Below are positions 55,469 to 63,902 of a stretch of DNA of 64,000 nt, one piece after another. The translations under genes were made by a program, and so were the position numbers. Within the stretch, counting starts at the first letter, position 1; every line of letters begins with the position of its first letter. Below the pieces are notes generated by a model. It did no database searches and had not been told where the DNA came from. It worked only from the letters and a program-made list of their open reading frames with translations. Origin of the DNA: an uncultured Aquimarina sp. (GTDB lineage: Bacteria; Bacteroidota; Bacteroidia; Flavobacteriales; Flavobacteriaceae); NCBI GenBank assembly GCA_947498765.1, contig CANMLG010000049.1, positions 26,283 through 90,282 on the forward strand. Direction: 5' to 3'.

Positions 55469-55480
55469 GAAAACGTTTTC
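55469..55480. promoter_or_regulatory. Palindrome before the permease gene
   Basis: gaaaacgttttc is a perfect 12-base palindrome 24 bases before the permease start. The central acgt with flanking A and T runs is typical of LacI-family operators. No regulator gene of that family is in the window. Confidence 0.4.
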
Positions 55481-55504
55481 GTTAAAAAATTAAACCAAAT
55501 TATT

Positions 55505-56824
55505 ATGGAGAATACCAAAAAAACTCCTCTTGTGAGTAAAGAGTTATTGTTTCCTTTTATTATTATCACTTCTTTATTTGCATTATGGGGTTTTGCTAAT
55601 GATGTTACTAACCCTATGGTTACTGCATTTAAAAAAGTAATGCCCGAATTGAGTTGGTTTCAAGCCTATTTGGTTCAATTTGCTTTCTATTTTGGCTATG
55701 GATGTATGGCTATACCCGCAGCTTTATTTATTAAAAAATATAGTTACAAATCAGGAATTTTATTAGGTCTTTCATTATACGCATTTGGTGCATTTTTATT
55801 TTACCCTGCAGCTTTATTTGAAGAGTATGCCTTCTTTTTAATTTCGCTGTATGTTATTACATGTGGTTTAGCGCTTTTAGAAACTACTTCAAACCCTTTG
55901 GTATTATCTTTAGGTGCCCCAGAAACAGCCACACAACGTTTAAACTTAGCGCAGTCCTTTAATCCAATTGGCTCTATTTCAGGAATGATGATTGCACAAT
56001 TTGTCGTATTAAGTCAAATTAAATCAGCAGATTATAATGATGAAACCTATGCTGCATTGGATACCGCAACAAAGGCTGCAATTAAAACTGAAGATTTAAG
56101 TATTATCAGTTATCCATATTTAGGTATTGGTGTAGTGGTATTAATTATTCTTGCCATTATTGCTTTTACAAAAATACCGACAGTACAAAAATTTGAAGCG
56201 CTTACCTTTAAGGAATCTTTAAAAAAGGTTTTTTCTAAAAAAGCTTTTTTTCCAGGAGTATTGGCTCAAATGTTTTATGTTGGCGCTCAAATTATGTGTT
56301 GGACTGCCATATATCAATATGTACAATACATGAACGAATCTGCCGGGACAGATTTAAATGCTACTTATATGAATATAATAGCTATGGGGATCTTTTTGGG
56401 CGGACGCTTTTTAGGCACAGCATTATTGAGTAAATTAAAAGCACCAAAATTACTTACACTATTTGCCGTGTTGGCCATGGTTTGTTGTGTAGGAGCTATT
56501 GTATTGCCAGGTATGCCTGGGTTAATTTCATTAGTATGCATTTCTTTATTTATGTCAATTATGTTCCCAACCATTTATGGAATTGCACTAAAAGACATGG
56601 GAGATGAAGCTAAAGTAGGTTCGGCGTTTTTAGTAATGGCTATTGTTGGTGGGGCTATTTTTCCGCCCATACAAGGCTTAATTATTGACATTGGAGGCTC
56701 TAACTTAGCAGATACTCTAATTGCAGGTGTGCCTGAAGTTAAATTTTCATTCATAATGCCTTTAATTTGTATTTCGGCAGTAGCACTTTATGGGCTTTAT
56801 GCTTCAAAAGTTGATAATCAATAA
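55505..56824 (+). CDS. L-fucose:H+ symporter-type permease (MFS, FucP family)
   Basis: The 439-residue protein has 12 helices and the FucP signatures FALWGFANDVTNPMVTAF near the start, ALLETTSNPLVLSLGAPE and LNLAQSFNPIGSISGMM. The Asp in NDVT and the Glu in LLETTSNP correspond to the proton and sugar site residues of FucP. L-fucose and L-galactose differ only at C6, and FucP also carries L-galactose. It brings the freed sugar through the inner membrane. Confidence 0.9.
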   Translation: MENTKKTPLVSKELLFPFIIITSLFALWGFANDVTNPMVTAFKKVMPELSWFQAYLVQFAFYFGYGCMAIPAALFIKKYSYKSGILLGLSLYAFGAFLFYPAALFEEYAFFLISLYVITCGLALLETTSNPLVLSLGAPETATQRLNLAQSFNPIGSISGMMIAQFVVLSQIKSADYNDETYAALDTATKAAIKTEDLSIISYPYLGIGVVVLIILAIIAFTKIPTVQKFEALTFKESLKKVFSKKAFFPGVLAQMFYVGAQIMCWTAIYQYVQYMNESAGTDLNATYMNIIAMGIFLGGRFLGTALLSKLKAPKLLTLFAVLAMVCCVGAIVLPGMPGLISLVCISLFMSIMFPTIYGIALKDMGDEAKVGSAFLVMAIVGGAIFPPIQGLIIDIGGSNLADTLIAGVPEVKFSFIMPLICISAVALYGLYASKVDNQ

Positions 56825-56838
56825 TTAGTTATATACAC

Positions 56839-57183
56839 ATGAAAACAAAAAGATACTGTCTTACTTGCGATTTAAAAGACGATCCTAAGTTAATAGCAGA
56901 ATATAAGGAATATCATGCTCCAGGTAAGGCTTGGCCCGAAATTACAGCCAGTATTAAAGATGCTGGTATTTTGGACATGCAAATTTACCTTTCGGGAAAT
57001 CGTATGTTCATGATTATGGAATGTGATGAAACTTTTGATCCTAATAAAAAGGCCACCATGGATGCCAATAATCCAAAAGTACAAGAATGGGAGCAATTAA
57101 TGTGGAAATACCAACAAGGTTTACCTTGGGCCAAAAATGGCGAAAAATGGATTGAAATGGACAAAGTTTTTCAGCTAGTATAA
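56839..57183 (+). CDS. L-rhamnose mutarotase family protein
   Basis: The 114-residue protein matches the RhaM/FucU-like dimeric fold: KRYCLTCDLKDDPKLIAEYK, the catalytic His in YKEYHAPGKAWPEI, GILDMQIYLSGNRMFMIME and MWKYQQGLPWAKNGEKWIEM. It speeds anomer exchange of a 6-deoxy or L-hexose. It is 14 bases after the permease, so both serve the same sugar. Confidence 0.9.
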   Translation: MKTKRYCLTCDLKDDPKLIAEYKEYHAPGKAWPEITASIKDAGILDMQIYLSGNRMFMIMECDETFDPNKKATMDANNPKVQEWEQLMWKYQQGLPWAKNGEKWIEMDKVFQLV

Positions 57184-57451
57184 ATAAGCCTCCTTTTTTA
57201 ATAGTATTGATTCGTAAAATCAACCATTCTATAAGTTTTTTTGATCTTTATTACTATAAATTTTCCTGTTAAATACCTCTTAACATATAAATTACGCTTA
57301 TCGTCGATTTCAATGTGTTAAAAAAACAAATAACTACAAATTATCCTTATTTTGATTATATTTTGCGTCCATAATGTATTGAAATAACATATTTTGGATG
57401 CATTTCCCCCTCTTTTAAATAGTTAAACTTTAATCAAAATAAATTATTACC

Positions 57452-57772
57452 ATGGAGGAATTATTACTAAAAACAAGAAAATCAGTTCAAGCATTAACAA
57501 AAAAAAATCAGCACCTAAGTTTAAAAAAAGTTGCTGTAGGTTCTACTTTTGATATTTTTCAATGGAAACAACCAACTAAAAAAACAAATGAATACGAAAT
57601 AAGTATTAACGGAAAAAAAGTTCAAAAAAGAAGCGAGGCCTCTTTAGTACTTTTTTCATGTTACAAAAGTGATTTTAACGAAGGTGAAAATATCATTTCA
57701 GTAAAAGCACTTACTGATAACAATACTAATATCATTGATAAACTAAAATTTAATTATTCTTTTACAAATTAA
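57452..57772 (+). CDS. Small beta-rich protein, copy 1 of a paralogous pair
   Basis: The 106-residue product has no signal peptide. A basic N-terminal part is followed by a likely immunoglobulin-like sandwich: STFDIFQWKQPTKKTNEYEI, SINGKKVQKRSEASLVLFSC, YKSDFNEGENIISVKAL and a C-terminal LKFNYSF. A second gene at 58104 encodes a clearly related protein. No family is recognised. Two hairpins at 57789-57812 and 57835-57867 follow it. Confidence 0.7.
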   Translation: MEELLLKTRKSVQALTKKNQHLSLKKVAVGSTFDIFQWKQPTKKTNEYEISINGKKVQKRSEASLVLFSCYKSDFNEGENIISVKALTDNNTNIIDKLKFNYSFTN

Positions 57773-57788
57773 TAGTTTTTAATCTACT

Positions 57789-57812
57789 GGCAAATAATTT
57801 AGATTATTTGCC
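57789..57812 (+). terminator. Hairpin after small protein copy 1
   Basis: Perfect stem ggcaaataa / ttatttgcc, loop tttaga, followed by a T-rich stretch, 17 bases after the stop. Confidence 0.65.
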
Positions 57813-57834
57813 TTTCTTATAGTAACAACAATTT

Positions 57835-57867
57835 AAAATCCCTTGAGAATAATTCTCGAGGGATTTT
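57835..57867 (+). terminator. Second hairpin with T-run
   Basis: The arms aaaatccctygagaa-type (left ends ccttgagaat, right ends attctcgagg) fold with one mismatch and are followed by six T residues. The 230 bases after it, up to 58103, hold no gene I can support. Confidence 0.65.
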
Positions 57868-58103
57868 TTATTCAAAAAAAACCATAATACTCTTAAATTT
57901 AAAGTCTTGCTTCAAAAAGAGAACAAGTCAAAATTATAAACAACACTATATTTTAACTTTAAAAAGTTAATGCTTATCTACAAAGTGATTATTATCGTTT
58001 TAATTGGCTTTTAGTGTAGGAATAGTTCGTTTTGAAGCAACCTTTTAAAGCTTATTCCGTTTTATAATAGTAAGACTTTAATTAAAGTTGTAAAAAATTA
58101 GAT

Positions 58104-58424
58104 ATGAGAAATTTAAAAATTAGAACGCGAGTTCGAGGGTTTAAGTTTCCAAAATTAAAAAAAGAATTAGCGATTCGTAAAGTAGAATCTGGAGCTACAT
58201 TTTATATTTTTCAATGGAAACAACCCGAAAACAGTAATTATCAATACGAAATTACTGTAAATGGCAAAAAAATAACTAAAAAAACAGAAGCAAATACGGT
58301 GCTGTTTTCTTGTTATAAAAGTAACTTTAACGAAGGTGAAAATACGGTTCAAGTTGCTGCACAAACCACTGATAATTGTTCAGTAACTGAATCACTTAAG
58401 TTTAATTATTCATATAGTGATTAA
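58104..58424 (+). CDS. Small beta-rich protein, copy 2 of a paralogous pair
   Basis: Also 106 residues, it shares with copy 1 the segments FYIFQWKQPENSNYQYEI, TVNGKKITKKTEANTVLFSC, YKSNFNEGENTVQVAA and LKFNYSYSD. The N-terminus is more basic (NLKIRTRVRGFKFPKLKKE). Each gene has its own leader region, so they seem to be separately expressed duplicates. The function is unknown; the fold prediction is from strand pattern only. Confidence 0.7.
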   Translation: MRNLKIRTRVRGFKFPKLKKELAIRKVESGATFYIFQWKQPENSNYQYEITVNGKKITKKTEANTVLFSCYKSNFNEGENTVQVAAQTTDNCSVTESLKFNYSYSD

Positions 58425-58460
58425 TTACAGTATTATCGTAATAATTCAATAACTGTATTA

Positions 58461-59624
58461 TTAAGGTAATTCCACTTTAATAGTAACAGCATTTCCCCCA
58501 AAGCCAACAGCATTTACAAGGATTGTTTTAAGTTTTTTCGGATACTGATCATTCTTTATAAAAGGTACAGGAATCGCTTTTTGGTGTGTAAGCATCAAAA
58601 TAGCGAGTTCTATACTTAATGCACCGCTAGCTCCAAAGCTATGCCCAATTTTCCATTTATTGGTAGTTAAAAAAGGAAGCTGTGCACCAAACACATGTGT
58701 AATTGCATTATATTCCGAACTATCTCCTTTAATAGTACCTGGCGCATGCATAACAATAGCATCTACATCGGTTAAATTAGTATTTCCTAATGCCATTTTC
58801 ATAGATTTTTGAAAACAATCTGCATTCGTAGATATTGAAATATTATGTGTTAATGGTTCGGTTGCGTAACCTATACCACTAATAATGGCATGTGCATTAG
58901 GTTGTATTCCCTTTTCCAAACAAAAAACGGCCGCGCCTTCGCCCAAAAACATTTGGTTTCTTTTTTTATCTAAATCCAATGCTTTACAAGGAAATTCAGC
59001 TGTAGTATTTTGTGCATAAATTTTTAAAGCTTTCATTTGAGCCACTGTAAAAGGAGTTAAAGGCGCCTCACTTCCTCCTACCATAAATTTATCGGTCAAG
59101 CCAGAAGTAAGCCATGCCACCCCATTTAACACAGAATGCAATGCTGTAGAACAGGTGATAGAGTGACTAATTTCGGGTCCTTGGGTTTCCAAATCATTCG
59201 CAATCCACGATGAAATATTTCCTAAAGTAGTGGTAGGCGAACTTAAGGTACTTGTCTTTTGAGTTTCAATAAACTCTTGGTGATAGGTTTCAAATAATTG
59301 AGTAGCACCACGTGAACTTCCCATATTAATGCCAAAATGACTTCCTTTACTCCAGCCAGCATTTTTCATTGCTTTTCGTGCCGCAAAAAGCCCCATTAAC
59401 ACAGAGCGATCTACATTTGCATAATGGTTTACACTTTCTTTAACTTCCTGTAAAAGTGAATTTTCTTTGGCTTGAAGCGCCGCTACTACCGTAGCTTCTT
59501 CAGAAAAAGAATACAGACTAATGCAGTGCTTGTCAAATTGCAAATAGGTATTCCAAATTTCTTTAGGGGTGGCCCCCAAAGGAGAAATTGATGCAAATCC
59601 AGTTATGGAGATAGGTGAATTCAA
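58461..59624 (-). CDS. Beta-ketoacyl synthase in the biotin operon
   Basis: The 387-residue KAS protein has the catalytic Cys158 in SITCSTALHSV, the first His in VMHAPGTIKGD and the second in GHSFGASGALS, so the triad is complete. It is 28 bases after bioA and reads in the same direction. Its N-terminus (ITGFASISPLGATPKEIWNTY) is normal. Being in the biotin operon, it may help to build the pimeloyl chain, but a general FabF-like role is possible. Confidence 0.85.
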   Translation of the reverse strand: MNSPISITGFASISPLGATPKEIWNTYLQFDKHCISLYSFSEEATVVAALQAKENSLLQEVKESVNHYANVDRSVLMGLFAARKAMKNAGWSKGSHFGINMGSSRGATQLFETYHQEFIETQKTSTLSSPTTTLGNISSWIANDLETQGPEISHSITCSTALHSVLNGVAWLTSGLTDKFMVGGSEAPLTPFTVAQMKALKIYAQNTTAEFPCKALDLDKKRNQMFLGEGAAVFCLEKGIQPNAHAIISGIGYATEPLTHNISISTNADCFQKSMKMALGNTNLTDVDAIVMHAPGTIKGDSSEYNAITHVFGAQLPFLTTNKWKIGHSFGASGALSIELAILMLTHQKAIPVPFIKNDQYPKKLKTILVNAVGFGGNAVTIKVELP

Positions 59625-59652
59625 AAAAATAGTATTAATTAAGCCTGTAAAG

Positions 59653-60918
59653 TTATAAACTATTTAAAAGACTATCTATAGACTGATAAACTTTGTTTAA
59701 TTGATCGGTCGTTGTAACATAGGGAGGAAGTATGTAAATGGTGCTACCTAAAGGTCTTAAATACACTCCTTCACTTTTAAAATGTTCAAACAATTGGTCA
59801 CGTAATTTCCCATAGCGTTCCATTTTAATATTAAGCTCAAAAGCAAATATTACACCTAAAACACGCACATTGGCTACTTTTGGGTGATTTTTTAATGTTT
59901 CTGCAAATTCAATATGTGCTTGCGCTATGCGCTTTTTAGATTGTTGAATTTCTTCGGAGACTAACAAGTCAATACCCGCTGAGGCTGTAGCACAGGCTAA
60001 CGGGTTTGCCGTGTACGTATGGGCATGAAAAAGTCCTTTCCCTATATCATTACTATAAAATGCATCGTATATTTTTTGGGTACATGTAGTTACTCCCATA
60101 GGCATCATTCCGGCAGTTAATGCTTTTGATAAACACATCACATCAGGTTTAATTCCAATGGTTTCTGAAGCAAAATGAGGGCCTGTTTTTCCAAAGCCTG
60201 TCATTACCTCATCGGCAATACAGATAATTTCATTAGACTTACATACTTCAAGGATCGGATATAAAGCTTCGGCAGGGTACATTTTCATGCCTGCCGCACC
60301 TTGTACTAAAGGCTCGTAAATAAAACCCGCAATTTGATGTGTAGTTATAAGTTGTTTTAATTGCTCTAAAACAGCATCAATAGTATCCATTGTAGGCACA
60401 GGAATACGCACCACATTTATAAAATGTTCGGTAAACGGCCCATTATATACCGATAGACCCGATGCAGACATAGCCCCAAAGGTATCGCCATGGAAACCTT
60501 CTTCAAAAGCCAAGATGGTATTGCGACTGTTTCCTTTGTTGTAATGGTACTGCAACGCCATTTTAATTCCAATTTCGGTAGTGGTGGAACCATTATCGGA
60601 AAAGAATAACTTTTGTTGATTATCAGGTAAAATGCGTATTAGTTTTTCAGATAATTCTACCGCAGGTTGGTGTGTAAACCCACTAAACACAATTTGATCC
60701 AGTTGCTGCATTTGAGCGTACACTTTTTCAATAATATATGGATGACAATGCCCATAAATACAGGTATACCAAGAGGCTATACCATCAATATACGTGTTTC
60801 CGTTTTCGTCATATAGCAAAGCCCCTTTTGCTTTACTGATAGGTAACACATCGGGATGTGTTTTGTGTTGGGTTAACGGATGCCAAATATGGGCTTTATC
60901 TCTTGCTTGTAAACTCAT
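59653..60918 (-). CDS. bioA: Adenosylmethionine-8-amino-7-oxononanoate aminotransferase
   Basis: The 421-residue PLP enzyme has HIWHPLTQHKTHPDVLPI at the start, YIDGIASWYTCIYGHCHP, the Asp in CIADEVMTGFGKTG, the PLP Lys in MCLSKALTAGMMPMG and HAHTYTANPLACA. These are BioA features. It aminates KAPA to DAPA with S-adenosylmethionine as donor. It overlaps the bioD stop by one base. Confidence 0.95.
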   Translation of the reverse strand: MSLQARDKAHIWHPLTQHKTHPDVLPISKAKGALLYDENGNTYIDGIASWYTCIYGHCHPYIIEKVYAQMQQLDQIVFSGFTHQPAVELSEKLIRILPDNQQKLFFSDNGSTTTEIGIKMALQYHYNKGNSRNTILAFEEGFHGDTFGAMSASGLSVYNGPFTEHFINVVRIPVPTMDTIDAVLEQLKQLITTHQIAGFIYEPLVQGAAGMKMYPAEALYPILEVCKSNEIICIADEVMTGFGKTGPHFASETIGIKPDVMCLSKALTAGMMPMGVTTCTQKIYDAFYSNDIGKGLFHAHTYTANPLACATASAGIDLLVSEEIQQSKKRIAQAHIEFAETLKNHPKVANVRVLGVIFAFELNIKMERYGKLRDQLFEHFKSEGVYLRPLGSTIYILPPYVTTTDQLNKVYQSIDSLLNSL

Positions 60919-61538
60919 TAAAATTCAGCTAAACGTTGTTGTAATTTATTGGCGTATTTTAAAACAATTTTGGCATTAATAATGGCTTCTTCATTAATTC
61001 TTCCTAAAAAAGGAAGCCCTGTCTTTTTTAAAATAATATCCTCAGTAGTTTTATGCTCATTTCCGTTAAAAATAATACCTACATGGTGTACGCCTTTTGC
61101 TTTTAAAACTTCCGCACTAAGCAAGGTATGATTAATACTCCCCAAATAATGCCTTGACACTAGGATCACTTTATCCGTTGGTAAAATTAAATCAAGAATA
61201 GTTTCGGTATCATTTATGGGTACTAAAAGCCCTCCTGCACCTTCAATTACTAAGCTATTAGTTGTTTTTGGTGTTTGTATCGCTTTCGCTGAAATTTGAA
61301 TTTGATCAATCTCAGCAGCAGCATGCGGACTCATTGGTGTTTGTAATGCATAGCTGTTTTTATGAAATTTAGATTCGGTGTTACTAATCCATTGTTCGAC
61401 TTTATGTGTATCAGAAAAGTCAAGATCACCTGCCTGAATGGGCTTCCAGTAATCTGCCTTTAAGGCTTCTGTTACGATTGCCGAAACTACGGTTTTACCT
61501 ACTTCGGTACCAATACCTGTAATAAAATAACGCTGCAT
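60918..61538 (-). CDS. bioD: Dethiobiotin synthetase
   Basis: The ATG at 61538 starts MQRYFITGIGTEVGKTVVSA, which carries the P-loop GIGTEVGKT right at the N-terminus as in all BioD proteins; upstream starts would overlap bioF. The GAGGLLVPIND segment and WKPIQAGDLDFSD fit the substrate site. The product is 206 residues. It forms the ureido ring of dethiobiotin with ATP and CO2. Confidence 0.95.
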   Translation of the reverse strand: MQRYFITGIGTEVGKTVVSAIVTEALKADYWKPIQAGDLDFSDTHKVEQWISNTESKFHKNSYALQTPMSPHAAAEIDQIQISAKAIQTPKTTNSLVIEGAGGLLVPINDTETILDLILPTDKVILVSRHYLGSINHTLLSAEVLKAKGVHHVGIIFNGNEHKTTEDIILKKTGLPFLGRINEEAIINAKIVLKYANKLQQRLAEF

Positions 61539-61609
61539 TTTTTTATACTTGTTTTGAAAAGCAAATGTACGGCAGTCTGTAAAAAAGGAATTTAGTTTTG
61601 TGTAAAAAT

Positions 61610-62761
61610 TTATATGCAATTAATCACTACTTCTAAAGCTTCAGTGATTTCTGTAAAATTATTGTAGCTATGCAAGCAGAACCGCAAGCGCTCTTTGCCT
61701 TCGGGTACCGTGGGTGATAAAATTGGTTTTACCTCAAAACCATAGGACTTTAAAATTACAGCTACACTTTTTACTTTTTCATTCCCCGGAACAATGCAGC
61801 AATGGATAGCAGAGTTACTTTTGGTTGAAAATTTATCTAATGACAATCTTTTCTTTTCATTGTTAAAATGTAAAATATTTTTTTGAAGTTGATGTTTAAC
61901 ATCATCCTTTTTGGGGTGTTCCAATTTATAATACGCTGCTCCAATAGTGGCAATAGCTTCTGGCGGAAGCCCAGTAGTGTAAATTAAACTTCGCGAAAAA
62001 TTAACCAAATAGTCATACACATCCTCGCTACATAAAACGGCTGCTCCATGACAACCAAGTGCTTTACCAAAAGTAACTATTTGGGCAAATACTTGCTTTT
62101 GGATTCCTAATTCGTCCACTAAACCCCGACCGCGTATGCCAAAAACCCCAAGGGCATGGGCTTCGTCCACTATAAAATAAATATTATTTTGGGTACAAAA
62201 ATCAGCAAAAGCTACTAAGTCTGGTGAATCTCCATCCATTGAAAATACAGACTCGGTAACTACATAAATATTCCTTACTTTTTCTTGTTGAATACGCGCT
62301 AATTTCTCCTGTAAATCCTCTAGATCATTATGCTTAAAACTATAATTTTTAGCATAATTCATTAGCAAACCATCACGAATAGATGCATGAATAAGCTCGT
62401 CATAAAACACCACATCGCCACGTTGAGGAATGCAAGAAAAAAAGCCAATATTAGCATTATATCCCGAATTGTAGATTAAGGCTTTAGGTACTTGATGAAA
62501 AGTAGCAAGTTGCGCTTCAACCACAGGGTATAAATTATGATTTCCCGATAACAAACGCGAGCCTGTTGCGCCATTTTGTACTACACTATGCTCTTTGACT
62601 AATTTACGGGCTAAACGTTGAATTTGTGGGTTTTTAGCAAAACCTAAATAATCATTAGAATGAAAATCGATGCGATCAGATACCTTAGGCAAGCTGCGTA
62701 ATGCACTTGCTTCTTTACGGGTTTCAAGCTTTAATTGTAAATTCTGGGGTAGCTTTTTCAT
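61610..62761 (-). CDS. bioF: 8-amino-7-oxononanoate synthase
   Basis: The 383-residue PLP enzyme has DFHSNDYLGFAKNPQI, GATGSRLLSGNHNLY, IVDEAHALGVFGIRGRGLVD and the PLP Lys in IVTFGKALGCHGAAVLCS. It condenses a pimeloyl thioester with L-alanine. It is the first gene of the bioF-bioD-bioA-KAS run. No bioB, bioC or bioH is nearby, so the rest of the pathway lies elsewhere. Confidence 0.95.
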   Translation of the reverse strand: MKKLPQNLQLKLETRKEASALRSLPKVSDRIDFHSNDYLGFAKNPQIQRLARKLVKEHSVVQNGATGSRLLSGNHNLYPVVEAQLATFHQVPKALIYNSGYNANIGFFSCIPQRGDVVFYDELIHASIRDGLLMNYAKNYSFKHNDLEDLQEKLARIQQEKVRNIYVVTESVFSMDGDSPDLVAFADFCTQNNIYFIVDEAHALGVFGIRGRGLVDELGIQKQVFAQIVTFGKALGCHGAAVLCSEDVYDYLVNFSRSLIYTTGLPPEAIATIGAAYYKLEHPKKDDVKHQLQKNILHFNNEKKRLSLDKFSTKSNSAIHCCIVPGNEKVKSVAVILKSYGFEVKPILSPTVPEGKERLRFCLHSYNNFTEITEALEVVINCI

Positions 62762-62863
62762 ATTCCTAAAATAGAAAATCTATTTTAAAACCACATTGTG
62801 GTCTTTGGGTTTTCTATATAATAACTTGGAATAGTTGCTTGCAGGTATACTAAGTGACACCTT

Positions 62864-63259
62864 TTACTTAACCAAAACACCCTTTATTTCCATATTCGGT
62901 ATATCTTGCAGTGCGTTATCGTTTATGGTGTTTTTTCTGAACACAAATTTTTTATCGAACAGTTTATTGTCTAAAAAATAGGTAACACTAAACTCGTTAG
63001 TAAACGAAATCACTTTATCTTGTATAAATTCAATTTTAGAAGCTGATTTAGGCTCAACTGTACCTAACATGTGCCTAAATTTCGAGGTTTTTTTATCGGT
63101 ACTATAACCTTGTGACACTACCATTACGGCATCAATTTGCGCTTCATTATCATTTATAATATAGGCATTCCAATCGTGCATTTCGTATTCGGTATTCCAT
63201 TCTTTTACCACGGCTACGTATACATTTTTTACTATAGGAATTTCAATGTCTTTTTTCAT
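62864..63259 (-). CDS. Conserved hypothetical beta-rich protein
   Basis: The 131-residue protein has no signal peptide. It begins IEIPIVKNVYVAVVKEWN and has several beta strands (WNAYIINDNEAQIDAVMVVS, SKIEFIQDKVISFTNEFSVT). It is of the kind widely found in Bacteroidota with no known function. It stands alone upstream of the biotin operon. Confidence 0.72.
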   Translation of the reverse strand: MKKDIEIPIVKNVYVAVVKEWNTEYEMHDWNAYIINDNEAQIDAVMVVSQGYSTDKKTSKFRHMLGTVEPKSASKIEFIQDKVISFTNEFSVTYFLDNKLFDKKFVFRKNTINDNALQDIPNMEIKGVLVK

Positions 63260-63365
63260 TTTGGGCGCTCAGTACATCTAGTAATAGATAATTATTTTGC
63301 AAAAATAGGCAAATGGGATAAATGGGCAAGGTGGTGATTGATTTCTAGTTTATTTTAGACTAATA

Positions 63366-63397
63366 GAAAACCACTCCTAATTTAATGGGAGTGGTTG
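63366..63397 (-). terminator. Terminator for the disrupted metalloprotease gene
   Basis: The stem aaccactcc / ggagtggtt with a 10-base loop lies 97 bases after the protease stop and is followed on the minus strand by a T-rich stretch. Confidence 0.6.
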
Positions 63398-63493
63398 TAT
63401 TATCATTCTAGTTTTTATTTGGATATAATATTTATGTGAGTAATTTTAATATCATTTTTTTCTAAACAATAAAACTACTATTAAGATAGTATC

Positions 63494-63902
63494 TTAAAAT
63501 AAGAATTGGATCGCTCGAATATCATCTTTGGTAAAAGGTCTATTTGTTCTCGAGTTTAGGCAAGATATCATCCAAGAATTTGCATCAATACCCTTAGTAG
63601 TCCCTGGAATATGCTTAGCATCACCTTCAGATTTACCATTATCACATACCCTAGCAAACCAATCCGTATGTCTAAACCCAACACAATGACCTAACTCATG
63701 AGCAATAAGTGTTGCTAAAGCTTCAACAGTATAATTTGAATTGTCAATTAAATTGACGTTTAAATTAATAGATCCATATATTCTACCTGCGGTTTTGTTA
63801 AATATACCTCCTTTTCCTCCTAGTCCTCTAGGAAATCCTGCTTCGCCTAAAATGCCACTTCCTAATTTATCATTTCTTTTAATATTAACATCAGCGGAAC
63901 AG
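63494..63902 (-). pseudogene. Zinc metalloprotease (M57/HEIGH-like), 5' part cut off by an IS
   Basis: The minus-strand frame reads CSADVNIKRNDKLGSGILGE, LGGKGGIFNKTAGRIYGSI, then the zinc motif TLIAHELGHCVGFRHTDWF, later GTTKGIDANSWMISC and ends in DDIRAIQFLF. The HExxHxxGxxH motif and the surrounding pattern match the dual-action HEIGH peptidases of Bacteroidota. The N-terminal signal and first half are missing: the frame runs into an IS3-type end at about 63903. It is therefore a broken gene unless the other half continues beyond the element. Confidence 0.85.

Noticed and set aside
47350..57183. The catabolic locus as a D-galacturonate pathway
   Set aside because: uxaA and uxaB fit, but no uxaC is present, while the FucP-type permease, mutarotase, lactonase and GH29 gene point to an L-hexose.
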